Origin: Amycolatopsis sp. DSM 110486
GTDB taxonomy: Bacteria > Actinomycetota > Actinomycetes > Mycobacteriales > Pseudonocardiaceae
Assembly (NCBI RefSeq): GCF_019468465.1
Contig: NZ_CP080519.1
Coordinates: forward strand, 2,247,001-2,311,000
DNA: 64,000 nucleotides
Reading direction: 5' to 3'
Shown here piece after piece: positions 14,934-23,798 of this stretch (position 1 is its first letter; the number at the start of each line of letters is the position of its first letter). The translations under genes were made by a program, and so were the position numbers. The notes beneath the pieces are model-generated. The model did not search any database. It had not been told where the DNA came from and worked only from the letters and a program-made list of their open reading frames with translations.

Positions 14934-17900
14934 ATGCCAGGGGATGCGCACAGCGGGTTGCGGGTGGACGTGCTCGGCCCGTTGCGGGCCTGGCGGGGTC
15001 CGGCCGAGATCAAGCTCGGGCCAGCGCGCCAGCGTGCCATCTTCGCGATGCTCGCGGTCAACGCCGGCCGCTCCGTGCCGCGCGCGGAGCTCATCGCGGG
15101 GGTGTGGGGCGACTCGCCGCCCGCCAGCGTCGAGGGCAGCGTGCACACCTACATCTCGGGGCTGCGGCGCGCGCTCGACCCCGAGCGCACCAAGTGGGCG
15201 GCCTCGGGCGTTCTCGTGTCCGACGCCGGAGGCTATTCACTCGCGCTGGAGCCCGGAGGCCTCGACGCGGCCGTGTTCGAACGTCACCGCGAGCAGGCGC
15301 AGCAGCACGCCGCCGCCGGTGATCACGACAAGGCCGCCGCGGAGTACGACGCCGCCCTCGCCCTCTGGCACGGCGAAGCGCTGTCCGGCGTGCCCGGCGA
15401 GTTCGCCGAGCGCCACCGCGAGCACCTGGCCGAGCTGCGGCTCGACACGCTGGAGCGCCGCGCCGCTGCCGTGCTGGAGCTCGGCGGCCATCAGGATCTG
15501 ATCGCGGAGCTGACAGTGCTCGTCGGCGAACACCCGCTGCGGGAGGCGGTGCGCGAGCCGCTGATGCTCGCGCTCTACCGCAGCGGCCGGCACTCCGACG
15601 CGCTCGACGTGTTCCGCGACGCCCGCGCCACCCTGCGCGCGGAGCTGGGCGTAGAGCCCGGACCGCGGTTGCGGGAGCTGCACCAGCGCGTGCTGGAGCA
15701 GGATCCCGCGCTGGACCTGCCCAAGGCGAAGGCACCGGAGCCCGCGGCCGGCCCCGAGCCGATTTCCGTGCTGCCACCGCGCGTCAGCCGGGCGCTGGAC
15801 GACGGGGACGACAGCCCGTTGTTCGGCCGCGAAGCCGAGTCGGCGCAGCTGAGCGAGCTGCTGGCCGAGGTCCGCGACGGGCGGGGCCGGGCCGTGTGGA
15901 TCGAGGGCGAGCCGGGCATCGGGAAGTCGGAGCTGCTCACCCGCGTATTCAGCCACGCCACCGGCGGCGGGCTGCAGCTCGCGTGGGTCGCGGCGGACGA
16001 GCTGAGCACCCGGTTCCCGCTGCAGGTGATGCTGGAGTGCCTCGCGATCGACGCCGCCTCACCGGATCCGCGCCGCGCGCGCGTGGCGAAGGAGCTGATG
16101 GGCGAGGGGCCGACGCAACGCGCGTGGGGTTCGAGCGACCCGGTGCTCGGAGCGGTCGACCGGCTGTTGTCCCTGGTGGACGAGCTGTGCGCCGACGCCC
16201 CGCTGGTGCTCGTGGTCGACGACCTGCAGTGGGCCGACGAGTCGAGCGTGCTCGTGTGGCACCGGCTGTGCGCGGCGACGCGGCAGCTGCCGTTGCTGCT
16301 CGTGGCCGCGACCCGGCCGGCGCCCGACCGCGCGGAGCTCGCCCAGCTGCGCCGCGGCGTCGAGTCGCGCGACGGCGTGGTGCTGGACCTCGAACCGCTG
16401 GTGTCCGACGACGTCGTGCGGCTGATCGAAGGGCTGCTCGGCGCGGATCCCGGCCCCGGCCTGCGTGAGCTGGCCGCTCGTGCCGCGGGAAACCCGTTGT
16501 ACGTCAAGGAAATGGTCGACGTCCTCGTGCGCGCGGGTGCGGTGGAGGTGGACAGCGGCTACGCCGACGTCGACGACCCCGCCGAGTTCGAGACGCCACG
16601 CTCGCTCGTGGCGGCCGTCGACCGGCGCCTCGACTTCCTGCCGGCCGAGACGCAGGACGTGCTGCGCTGGGGAGCGTTGCTGGGCATGGAGTTCGCGGTC
16701 GGCGACATCGCGGCGGTGCTCGGCATCCGGCCGTCGGACCTGCTGGGACCGCTGGAAGAAGCGGTGGCGGCCAACGTCCTCATCGACACGGGCACGCAGC
16801 TCGCGTTCCGGCACCCGTTGCTGCGCCAGGCGTTGTACAACCGGCTCTTGTCGGGCACGCGGGCGGCCCTGCACCGGCAGGCCGCGGAGGCGCTGGCGCG
16901 GATCGGCGCGCCCGTGAAGCGGGTGGCGGAGCAGCTCGTGGCGGCGCCGTCCACTGTGGACCCTTGGGTGCTGGACTGGCTCACGGAGAACCAGACGGCC
17001 GTGACCAACCGGGCGCCGCTGATCGCCGTGGAGCTGCTGGAGCGGGCGCTCACCGCGTGCTCGGCCTCCGACCCGCGGCGCGAGGCGCTGATCACCGCGT
17101 TGGCGAAGGTGCTCTTCCGGCTGGAGCGCAACCCGGAAACCCTTGCCGTGCAAGCGCTTGATCTGTCGCAGGATCCGGAGAACGTCGCCGAGATGCGGCA
17201 CCTGCTGGCCACGCTGCGGTTCCGGCGCGGGGCCGTCGCGCTCGCCGTGCAGACGCTCGAAGAGGCCGAGGACGATCCGGCGCTGCCAGAGATCTGGCAC
17301 GTGCGGCGCCGGCACCTGCTGGCGAACTTCCGCCGCGGTGGGCTCGACGACCTCGACGTCGCGGAGGCCAGCGCGCACCAGGCCCGCGCGGAGGCCGACG
17401 GCGACCCGTACCTGTCGGCGCACGCGTTGCAGACGTTGTGGCTGGTGGATTCCGTGCGCCGCCACCACGAAAGCGCGCTGGCGCACATCGACGAGGCCGT
17501 CGAGGCCGTCGGCGACGAGCACGAGCTGGCCGACCTGCACCTGGATCTGCTGGACAACCGCGTGTTCACGCTGCAGAACCTCGACCGTCTCGGCGAGGCG
17601 GACCGCACGCTGCAGGCGGCGGGCGAGATCGCGCAGCGCCATTCGATGCCGATCGGCTTGCAGGTGTCGGTGGCGGTGCACCGGTACTGGGAAGGGCGCT
17701 GGGACGAGGCGCTGGTCGAGCTCGACACCGTGACGGAAGACGGACCGGCGATCACCTTCTACGGCCTGCGGGAGCCCGGCGCGGCGGCGTTGCTGCTGCA
17801 CGGCGTGGCGTCGCTGATCGCCGCTCGGCGCGGCGAGCGCGGGCAAGCCGCGGCGCACCTCGACGCGGCGGAGGAGTACGCGCCGGCGACCGGTGCCGAG

Positions 17901-18641
17901 CGGGAGAGTTTCGACTTCCTGCTGGTGGCCAACTCGGTGGTCGCGTGGCAGCGCGGGGAGATCAAGGAAGCGCTGGCCGTCCTCGAGCCGATCCTCAACC
18001 CGACGTACGCCCAGATGATGTTGCGGCACCAGTGGCTGCCGATGTTCGTCGGCTTGGCGTTGGAGGCCGGCGACCAGGCGCTCGCGTCGCGCGGGCTGGC
18101 GGTGTGCGAGGAAGAGGCCGCCAAGGAACGCGAGCCGGCCCGGGCCCACGCGGCGACGGACTGGTGCCGCGGCCTGATCGACGGCGATCCGGCGCCGGTG
18201 CTGCGGACCGTGGAGCATTTCCGCTCGGTCGGCCGCCGCCCGGAACTGGCCGCGGCGCTGGAGGACGCGGCGGTGCTGCTCGCCCGGACCGAGGACCTGC
18301 CCGCGGCCCACGCGGCGCTGGACGAGGCCGCGGAGCTGTACACGTCACTGTCGGCCCGCTGGGACTTGCAGCGCGCGGAGAAGCGCCTGCGCGAACTCGG
18401 CGTCCGCCGCGGCGGGCGGCTCGCGGCCGCCGCCCGGCCAGGACGTGGGTGGGATTCGCTGTCGCCGCTGGAGGTCCGGATCGCGACGCTCGTGGCGGAG
18501 GGCCGGTCGAACCCGGACATCGCGACGGAGCTGGCTTTGCCGCGACGAACGGTCCAGGCTCATGTGGCGCGGTTGCTGGGTAAGTTGGAGTCGCCTTCGC
18601 GGTCCGGTGTCGCGAATGCCGTGGCGCGGCGGATCGGCTGA
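14934..18641 (+). CDS. Giant SARP/AfsR-type regulator with ATPase and C-terminal LuxR domain
   Basis: The protein has 1235 residues with the order winged helix (about 8-95), BTAD (about 100-260), STAND/AAA ATPase (Walker A GEPGIGKS about 323-330, Walker B LVLVVDDLQWADE about 423-435), TPR-like repeats, and a LuxR helix-turn-helix at the end (LSPLEVRIATLVAEGRSNPD, RRTVQAHVARLLGKL). Two different DNA-binding domains at the two ends make it a fusion of SARP and LAL-type regulators. It is a tandem paralogue of the gene before it (136-bp gap). Its TGA abuts the TGA of the convergent GH1 gene, giving the shared palindrome TGATCA. Confidence 0.82.
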   Translation: MPGDAHSGLRVDVLGPLRAWRGPAEIKLGPARQRAIFAMLAVNAGRSVPRAELIAGVWGDSPPASVEGSVHTYISGLRRALDPERTKWAASGVLVSDAGGYSLALEPGGLDAAVFERHREQAQQHAAAGDHDKAAAEYDAALALWHGEALSGVPGEFAERHREHLAELRLDTLERRAAAVLELGGHQDLIAELTVLVGEHPLREAVREPLMLALYRSGRHSDALDVFRDARATLRAELGVEPGPRLRELHQRVLEQDPALDLPKAKAPEPAAGPEPISVLPPRVSRALDDGDDSPLFGREAESAQLSELLAEVRDGRGRAVWIEGEPGIGKSELLTRVFSHATGGGLQLAWVAADELSTRFPLQVMLECLAIDAASPDPRRARVAKELMGEGPTQRAWGSSDPVLGAVDRLLSLVDELCADAPLVLVVDDLQWADESSVLVWHRLCAATRQLPLLLVAATRPAPDRAELAQLRRGVESRDGVVLDLEPLVSDDVVRLIEGLLGADPGPGLRELAARAAGNPLYVKEMVDVLVRAGAVEVDSGYADVDDPAEFETPRSLVAAVDRRLDFLPAETQDVLRWGALLGMEFAVGDIAAVLGIRPSDLLGPLEEAVAANVLIDTGTQLAFRHPLLRQALYNRLLSGTRAALHRQAAEALARIGAPVKRVAEQLVAAPSTVDPWVLDWLTENQTAVTNRAPLIAVELLERALTACSASDPRREALITALAKVLFRLERNPETLAVQALDLSQDPENVAEMRHLLATLRFRRGAVALAVQTLEEAEDDPALPEIWHVRRRHLLANFRRGGLDDLDVAEASAHQARAEADGDPYLSAHALQTLWLVDSVRRHHESALAHIDEAVEAVGDEHELADLHLDLLDNRVFTLQNLDRLGEADRTLQAAGEIAQRHSMPIGLQVSVAVHRYWEGRWDEALVELDTVTEDGPAITFYGLREPGAAALLLHGVASLIAARRGERGQAAAHLDAAEEYAPATGAERESFDFLLVANSVVAWQRGEIKEALAVLEPILNPTYAQMMLRHQWLPMFVGLALEAGDQALASRGLAVCEEEAAKEREPARAHAATDWCRGLIDGDPAPVLRTVEHFRSVGRRPELAAALEDAAVLLARTEDLPAAHAALDEAAELYTSLSARWDLQRAEKRLRELGVRRGGRLAAAARPGRGWDSLSPLEVRIATLVAEGRSNPDIATELALPRRTVQAHVARLLGKLESPSRSGVANAVARRIG

Positions 18642-20015
18642 TCAAGGCAATCGGTTGAGCTTCGCCACCTCGCCCAGGAAGCGACCCGAGTCCTTGATAG
18701 TGCGGACCTGCGTGTCGAAGTCGACGTGGATGACGCCGAAGCGCTGGGTGTAGCCCATGCCCCATTCGAAGTTGTCCAGAAGGGACCACGCCAGGTAGCC
18801 GCGGACGTCGGCGCCCTGGGCCATGGCGTCGTGGACGGCGCGGATGTGGGTGTCGAGGTAGGCGAGGCGGGCGGGGTCGTGGACGCGGCCGTCGACGACG
18901 GTGTCCTCGAAGGAGGCGCCGTTCTCGGCGACGACCAGGGGCAGGCCGCCTGTGTGGGAGTTCAGCCACACCAGCAGATCGGTGAGCGACGACGGCGTCT
19001 GCTCCCAGCCGAACGACGTCAGCGGGCCGCGGGCGGGCAGGACGTCCATGCCGCGCAGGCCGGGCAGCGGGCAGTTGCTCGGGGCGAGCGGGTCGTCCAG
19101 CGGTGCGACGCGGGCGGGGGCGTAGTAGTTCACGCCCAGCCAGTCGATGGCGGCGGCGATGAGGTCGGTGTCACCGTCCTGAATGGACGCCGCGAACCGG
19201 CCACCGTGGTGTTCGACGTCGGCCATCACGTCGGGCGGGTAGCCGCGGCCGAGGACGGGGTCGAGGAAGAAGCGGTTGTGGATGCCGTCGAACTTGCGCA
19301 CGGCTTCGCGGTGGGCGTCCGTATCGCCGTCAGCCAGCGCGGGTGCGAAGTTCAACGCGAGCGAGAAGTCCTGCCCGGGACGGGCCTGTTCCGTCAACGC
19401 CCGCATCGCCAGGCCGTGGCCCAGCAGCAGGTGGTGCGCGGCGACCAACGCCGTGTCATAGTCCTGGATGCCCGGCGCGTGGACGCCGCTGCCGTAGCCG
19501 AGGAACGCGGCGCAGAACGGCTCGTTGATGGTCGTCCACTGGGGCACGCGGTCGCCGAGGGCGTCGTGGACGACGGCGGCGTAGTCGGCGAACCGGTAGG
19601 CCGTGTCCCGCGAAGGCCAGCCGCCCGCGTCCTCGATCGCCTGCGGGAGGTCCCAGTGGTACAGCGTGAGCACCGGCATGATGTCGCGGCTCAGGAGCTC
19701 GTCGACGAGCCGGTCGTAGAACGCGAGGCCCTCGGCGTTGCGGGTACGGCCGTCGGGCATCACGCGCGGCCACGCCACCGAGAACCGGTAAACGGGCAGG
19801 CCCAGCTCGGACAACAACGCGGCGTCCGTGCCGTACCGGTGGTAGTGGTCGCACGCGACCGCGCCGGTGTCGCCGTTGAGGACCTTGCCCGGCGTCGCGC
19901 TGTAAGTGTCCCAGATGGACGGTCCGCGGCCGCCCTCGGTCACCCCGCCTTCGATCTGGTACGACGCGGTCGCCGCGCCCCACCAGAAGCCGGACGGGAA
20001 CTCGAGCTCAGCCAT
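18642..20015 (-). CDS. GH1 beta-glucosidase
   Basis: A 457-residue (beta/alpha)8 enzyme of the usual family size. The acid/base Glu165 is in TTINEP and the nucleophile Glu364 in VVAENG. It lacks a signal peptide, so it acts in the cytosol on sugars imported by the permeases encoded just upstream. It overlaps the permease gene (stop at 20008), and AAAGG lies before the ATG of MAELEFPSGF; a GTG three codons upstream is possible. It is the last gene of a five-gene operon that parallels the cebEFG-bglC locus at 33-38 kb. Confidence 0.9.
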   Translation of the reverse strand: MAELEFPSGFWWGAATASYQIEGGVTEGGRGPSIWDTYSATPGKVLNGDTGAVACDHYHRYGTDAALLSELGLPVYRFSVAWPRVMPDGRTRNAEGLAFYDRLVDELLSRDIMPVLTLYHWDLPQAIEDAGGWPSRDTAYRFADYAAVVHDALGDRVPQWTTINEPFCAAFLGYGSGVHAPGIQDYDTALVAAHHLLLGHGLAMRALTEQARPGQDFSLALNFAPALADGDTDAHREAVRKFDGIHNRFFLDPVLGRGYPPDVMADVEHHGGRFAASIQDGDTDLIAAAIDWLGVNYYAPARVAPLDDPLAPSNCPLPGLRGMDVLPARGPLTSFGWEQTPSSLTDLLVWLNSHTGGLPLVVAENGASFEDTVVDGRVHDPARLAYLDTHIRAVHDAMAQGADVRGYLAWSLLDNFEWGMGYTQRFGVIHVDFDTQVRTIKDSGRFLGEVAKLNRLP

Positions 20016-20832
20016 GGACAGCACCTTTCAGGATTCCCCGCACGATGTAGCGCCCCAGAACCAGGAACAGCGCGATCACCGGCAGCACGCCGAGTGTCGC
20101 GCCCGTGAGCATCAGCGCGTAGTCGGTGTAGTAGCCGCTGGCCAGCTGCGAGAGCACCACCTGCACGGTCGGCGTCTCGTTGGGGTCGAGCACCACCAGC
20201 GGCCAGAAGTAGTCGTTCCACGTGGCCATGAACGTGAGCATCGCCAGCACGGCGGCCTGCGGCCGGATCGCGGGCAGGGCCACGTGCCAGAACGTGCGCA
20301 CCACCGAAGCACCGTCCACAGTGGCCGCGTCCACGAGCTCGCTGGCCACCGCGCCCTCGCACGCCTGGCGCATCCAGAACACACTGAACGCGCTCACCAG
20401 CGCCGGCACGATCACCGCCTCCAGCTTCCCGTACCAGCCGAAGTCGCCGACCACGAGGTACAGCGGGATCACGCCGAGCTGCGCCGGCACCATCGCCGAG
20501 CCGACCACGAACAGGAAAAGACTGTTGCGGCCAGGAAACCTCAGCCGCGCGAACGCGAAGCCGGCCAGGCTCGCGAGGACCACATTGGACACCATCACCG
20601 TCACGGCCACGATCAGCGAGTTGCCGATCGCCAGCCAGAAGTCGACGGTGTCGAACACGCGCCGGATGTTCTCGAACAGGTGCCCGCCCGGCAGGAGCAG
20701 CGGTGAGGTCTCCCCGATCGCCGAGTTGTCGCGGGTGGAGATCACGAATGACCAGTACAGCGGGAACAGCGAAGCACCGACCACACCGACCAACACCACG
20801 TACACCCACGCGCCCGCGCGCCGCCGCGGCAT
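20008..20832 (-). CDS. ABC sugar permease (MalG/CebG type)
   Basis: A 274-residue protein with about six membrane helices and the cytoplasmic EAA-like loop (EGAVASELVDAATVDGAS) that docks the ATPase. It starts N-terminally with the typical LFPLYWSFVIST segment. Its ATG overlaps the previous permease stop (TGATG), which fixes the start at 20832. No ATPase gene is in the operon, as in Streptomyces ceb systems that borrow MsiK. Likely imports beta-glucosides with the neighbouring genes. Confidence 0.88.
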   Translation of the reverse strand: MPRRRAGAWVYVVLVGVVGASLFPLYWSFVISTRDNSAIGETSPLLLPGGHLFENIRRVFDTVDFWLAIGNSLIVAVTVMVSNVVLASLAGFAFARLRFPGRNSLFLFVVGSAMVPAQLGVIPLYLVVGDFGWYGKLEAVIVPALVSAFSVFWMRQACEGAVASELVDAATVDGASVVRTFWHVALPAIRPQAAVLAMLTFMATWNDYFWPLVVLDPNETPTVQVVLSQLASGYYTDYALMLTGATLGVLPVIALFLVLGRYIVRGILKGAVHG

Positions 20833-21740
20833 CACGGCGCGCTCACGAACCGGCGCACCAGCCGGTAGTTGAAGAACGCGAACAGCACGCAGAACACGAA
20901 CATCACCCACGACAGCGCCGCCGCGTAGCCCGCGTCGAACTTGCCGAAACCCTTTTCGTACAGGTACATCGTGAGCGTCTGGAACTGCCGGTCGTTACCG
21001 CCCGTGCCACTGGAGCCCGTCGCGTCGAACAGCTGCGGCTCGGCGAACAGCTGCAGCCCGTTGACGGTGCCGGCCACGGCCGTGAACGCGATGGTCGGCC
21101 GGATGCCGGGCACCGTCACCGACCAGAACGACCGCCAGCGCGAAGCACCGTCGAGCGCCGCCGCCTCGTACAGGTCCTGCGGCACGGCCTGCATCGCCGC
21201 CAGGTAGATCAGCGAGTTGTAGCCGGTCCAGCGCCACATCACCATCGTCGCGATGGCCAGGTGCGAGGACCACTTGCGCGCCTGGAACGAGATCGGGTCG
21301 ATCCCGAACCAGCCGAGCACCTCGTTGACCACGCCGTAGTCGCGGCTGTAGAGCTGCGCGAACACCAGCCCCACGGCCACGACCGACACCACGTTGGGCA
21401 GCAGCACGCCGGTGCGCCACCACGTCGCCGCGCGCAGCGGCCGGTTCAGCAGCGCCGCGATCCCGAGCGCCAGGAAGAACTCGGGGATCGCGGCGAGCAG
21501 GAAGATGCTCGTGGTGTTGAACAGCGCGTTGTAGAACCGGCCGTCGGTGAACAGCTCGGCGTAGTTCGCGAGCCCGAACCCGCCCTGGTCACCGGCGAGC
21601 AGATCCCAGTCGTGCAGGGAGACCCAGGCCGTGTAGACGAGCGGGAACGCCCCGAACACCACGAACACCGCGAAGAACGGGGCGATGAAGAGGAACGGCG
21701 TGACCTTGCGGTCCCAACGCGCCGACAGAGGGCCGCGCAT
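20832..21740 (-). CDS. ABC sugar permease (MalF/CebF type)
   Basis: A 302-residue permease with six predicted helices. The EAA loop reads VPQDLYEAAALDGAS, followed by WRSFWSVTVPGIRP. The gene lies 8 bp after the binding protein and overlaps the second permease. Forms the membrane channel with the 20008-20832 product. Confidence 0.88.
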   Translation of the reverse strand: MRGPLSARWDRKVTPFLFIAPFFAVFVVFGAFPLVYTAWVSLHDWDLLAGDQGGFGLANYAELFTDGRFYNALFNTTSIFLLAAIPEFFLALGIAALLNRPLRAATWWRTGVLLPNVVSVVAVGLVFAQLYSRDYGVVNEVLGWFGIDPISFQARKWSSHLAIATMVMWRWTGYNSLIYLAAMQAVPQDLYEAAALDGASRWRSFWSVTVPGIRPTIAFTAVAGTVNGLQLFAEPQLFDATGSSGTGGNDRQFQTLTMYLYEKGFGKFDAGYAAALSWVMFVFCVLFAFFNYRLVRRFVSAP

Positions 21741-21748
21741 GCGGGGCT

Positions 21749-23020
21749 CTACTTGATGGCCTCGCGGCCGAGCTTCACGGCGTCCGCCCAGGCCGCGTCG
21801 ACCTTTTCGGACCCGTCCTCGATCCGCCCGAGCGCCCGGCCGAATTCCGGCCGGACGTCGGCGTCATGCAGGCCGCGGTAGTTGGGACGAAGGGTGTCGG
21901 CGGACGCGGCGTAGATCTGGCCGATCGGCGCGCCGGAGAAGTACGGGTCGGTGTGGGCCACGACCTGCGGGTCCTTGTAGACGCCCGGCTCGCTCGGCAG
22001 GATGCCGTCGGAGAGGAAGATCTTCTTCTCCTGCTCGGGCGCCGTGAGCCACTTCGCGAGGTCGTAGGCCTCCTTGGGGTGCTCGCTCTGCTTCGGGATC
22101 GAGAGGAACGAACCGCCCTGGTTGCCGCTCGCGCCGGGGACGGTCGTGACGTCCCACTTGCCGGTGTTGCCGTCGCCGCCGGCTTCCTTGATCTGCGTGA
22201 GCATCCAGGCCGGGCAGGCGATGGTGGCGAAGCTGCCCTGCTTGATCGCGACGTTCCAGGCCTGCGTGTAGGTGGTCGCGCCGGCCGTCTGGCCCTTCTG
22301 TGCGAGGGTGCCGGCGAGCATGAAGGCGTTGCGCACGGCGGGGTTCTTGTCCGCGATGTAGGAATCGTCGCGCGAGGAGAAGTAGTTCTCCGGCGACTGG
22401 TTCAGCATCGCCGTGTAAACGGTTCCAGCCGAGTCCGCGAACTTCACCTTCGGCAGCTTGTCGGTGAAGCGCTGCGACAGCTGGGCGTACGCGTCCCAGG
22501 TCGGCATGAGCGCGGCGACGGCCTTGCGGTCAGTCGGCAGGCCGGCCTGCTGGAAGAGGTCTCGGCGGTAGCACATGGCGAGGCTGCCCATGTCGGTGCC
22601 GAGGCCGAGCACGTCGCCGTCCTTGGTGCCCTGGGCCCACTTCCACGCCGCCCACTGGTTCTGCAGCTGGTCGGCGCCGTAGTCCGCGAGGTTCACGAAC
22701 TTGTCCTTCACCCCGAGGTACTTGGGGATCTGCTGTTCCTCGATGGCGACGATGTCGGCCGCGCCGTGGCCCGCCGCGAGCTGCGTGGCGAGGGTCTTGA
22801 AGTGCGTGTCGAAGTCGGTGACCCGGCTCTGGATCTCGATGTTCGGATGATCCTTCTCGTACTGGGCGAAGAGCGGGGCGTAACCGAACTCACCGAAGGT
22901 GGCCACAGTCAGCTTGATCTTCCCGCCTTCGGCGGCGGAGCCGCCGCTGCAAGCGGTTACCAGCAGGAGGAGCGCGGTCGTCAGGACGGCGACGGCCGGG
23001 CGCCGGGTCAGCTTTCGCAC
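21749..23020 (-). CDS. ABC sugar-binding lipoprotein (CebE-like)
   Basis: The protein has 423 residues. The signal peptide ends in a lipobox (LLVTACSGG, lipidated Cys near residue 24), followed by a solute-binding fold of the family-1 type with the characteristic VATFGEFGYAPLF start. It is a clear paralogue of the CebE at 33692-35008 (shared FGY, MCYRRDL/MCYRKDL, CPAWML, GGSFLSIP/GGSYLTVP motifs). The start is a GTG with GAGGGAAG before it, only 14 bp after the LuxR-type regulator gene. Captures an oligosaccharide, probably a beta-glucoside, outside the membrane. Confidence 0.88.
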   Translation of the reverse strand: MRKLTRRPAVAVLTTALLLLVTACSGGSAAEGGKIKLTVATFGEFGYAPLFAQYEKDHPNIEIQSRVTDFDTHFKTLATQLAAGHGAADIVAIEEQQIPKYLGVKDKFVNLADYGADQLQNQWAAWKWAQGTKDGDVLGLGTDMGSLAMCYRRDLFQQAGLPTDRKAVAALMPTWDAYAQLSQRFTDKLPKVKFADSAGTVYTAMLNQSPENYFSSRDDSYIADKNPAVRNAFMLAGTLAQKGQTAGATTYTQAWNVAIKQGSFATIACPAWMLTQIKEAGGDGNTGKWDVTTVPGASGNQGGSFLSIPKQSEHPKEAYDLAKWLTAPEQEKKIFLSDGILPSEPGVYKDPQVVAHTDPYFSGAPIGQIYAASADTLRPNYRGLHDADVRPEFGRALGRIEDGSEKVDAAWADAVKLGREAIK

Positions 23021-23034
23021 GGGGTGAGCTTCCC

Positions 23035-23628
23035 TCAGATAACACCTGCGCGCAGGGCGTAGGCGACGGCATGCGGTCGGTTGCGCAGCTTCAGCCTATT
23101 GGTCATCCCGTAGATGACGTTCTTCACGGTCCGTTCCGAGTAGCACAGCTTCCCGGCGATCTCAGCGGTGTCCCAGCCCTCGGCCATCAGCCTGAGCACG
23201 TCGACCTCGCGCGGCGACAGCGCGGCACCTCCCGCGGTGTGCTGCAGGCTCTCCGCCTGGCCCAGAAGATCGCGCAGCGAGGTCTCCCTGCCCGACGCAG
23301 CGGCGGTGATGCTGCGCACGAGCCGGTCGCCCGCGATGGCCTCGCGCGGCAGCACGGCCACGACGTGGCACGCGGCCAGTTCCGGCAGTTCGTCGGCGTC
23401 GACGTACCCGGCGACGAGGACGATCGCGGCCGGCGTCTCCGAGGCGGCCGCGCGCAGGGCGGCCTTCAGCTCCGGCGTCACACGGCCGGCGGCGAACACG
23501 AGCACTGCCGCTTCCCCGCGCCGCGGGCCGGGCAGGACCTGCACCTCGGGCCGCGCCTGCAAGTGGTCGATGAGCCCCGCGAGCGCGATGGGATCCGAAG
23601 CCCACGCCGCCACCCTGACCTGATCCAT
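23035..23628 (-). CDS. Orphan LuxR/NarL-type regulator at the head of the sugar operon
   Basis: A 197-residue paralogue of the regulator at 9697-10332. The receiver-like N-terminus has no phospho-acceptor Asp (AAVLVFAAGR at that strand). The LuxR helix-turn-helix is intact (LSPREVDVLRLMAEGWDTAE, SERTVKNVIYGM) and ends YALRAGVI. The ATG is set by GGAGG, 8 nt upstream. Only 14 bp separate it from the binding-protein gene, so it is likely the first gene of that operon and its regulator, a role usually filled by a LacI protein. A perfect palindrome with the CTTCACG core lies about 90 bp upstream. Confidence 0.8.
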   Translation of the reverse strand: MDQVRVAAWASDPIALAGLIDHLQARPEVQVLPGPRRGEAAVLVFAAGRVTPELKAALRAAASETPAAIVLVAGYVDADELPELAACHVVAVLPREAIAGDRLVRSITAAASGRETSLRDLLGQAESLQHTAGGAALSPREVDVLRLMAEGWDTAEIAGKLCYSERTVKNVIYGMTNRLKLRNRPHAVAYALRAGVI

Positions 23629-23718
23629 CGCTGCTACCTCCCTGAAGAAACACTCATCCCGTGTCTGCCAGTCTGGAGACAGCGGCTTCACGAATTCTCT
23701 AGCCGCGATGAAGTCATC

Positions 23719-23733
23719 CTTCACGACGTGAAG
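23719..23733. promoter_or_regulatory. CTTCACG palindrome upstream of the second LuxR-type gene
   Basis: CTTCACGACGTGAAG is a perfect 7-1-7 inverted repeat about 90 bp before the regulator start. A further GCTTCACGA sits at about 23686. The same core is found upstream of the paralogous regulator near 10.4 kb. Confidence 0.55.
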
Positions 23734-23798
23734 TTGGGCTCCCACCAGGGGTTCCGCTAGCGTCGCGTCGACACCGGGAACAAACATGTAAGGAATTC

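Noticed and set aside
12848..15148. Leftward 766-codon frame spanning parts of both giant regulators
   Set aside because: Antisense shadow rich in Arg, Gly and Val; it crosses the ends of two well-defined genes.
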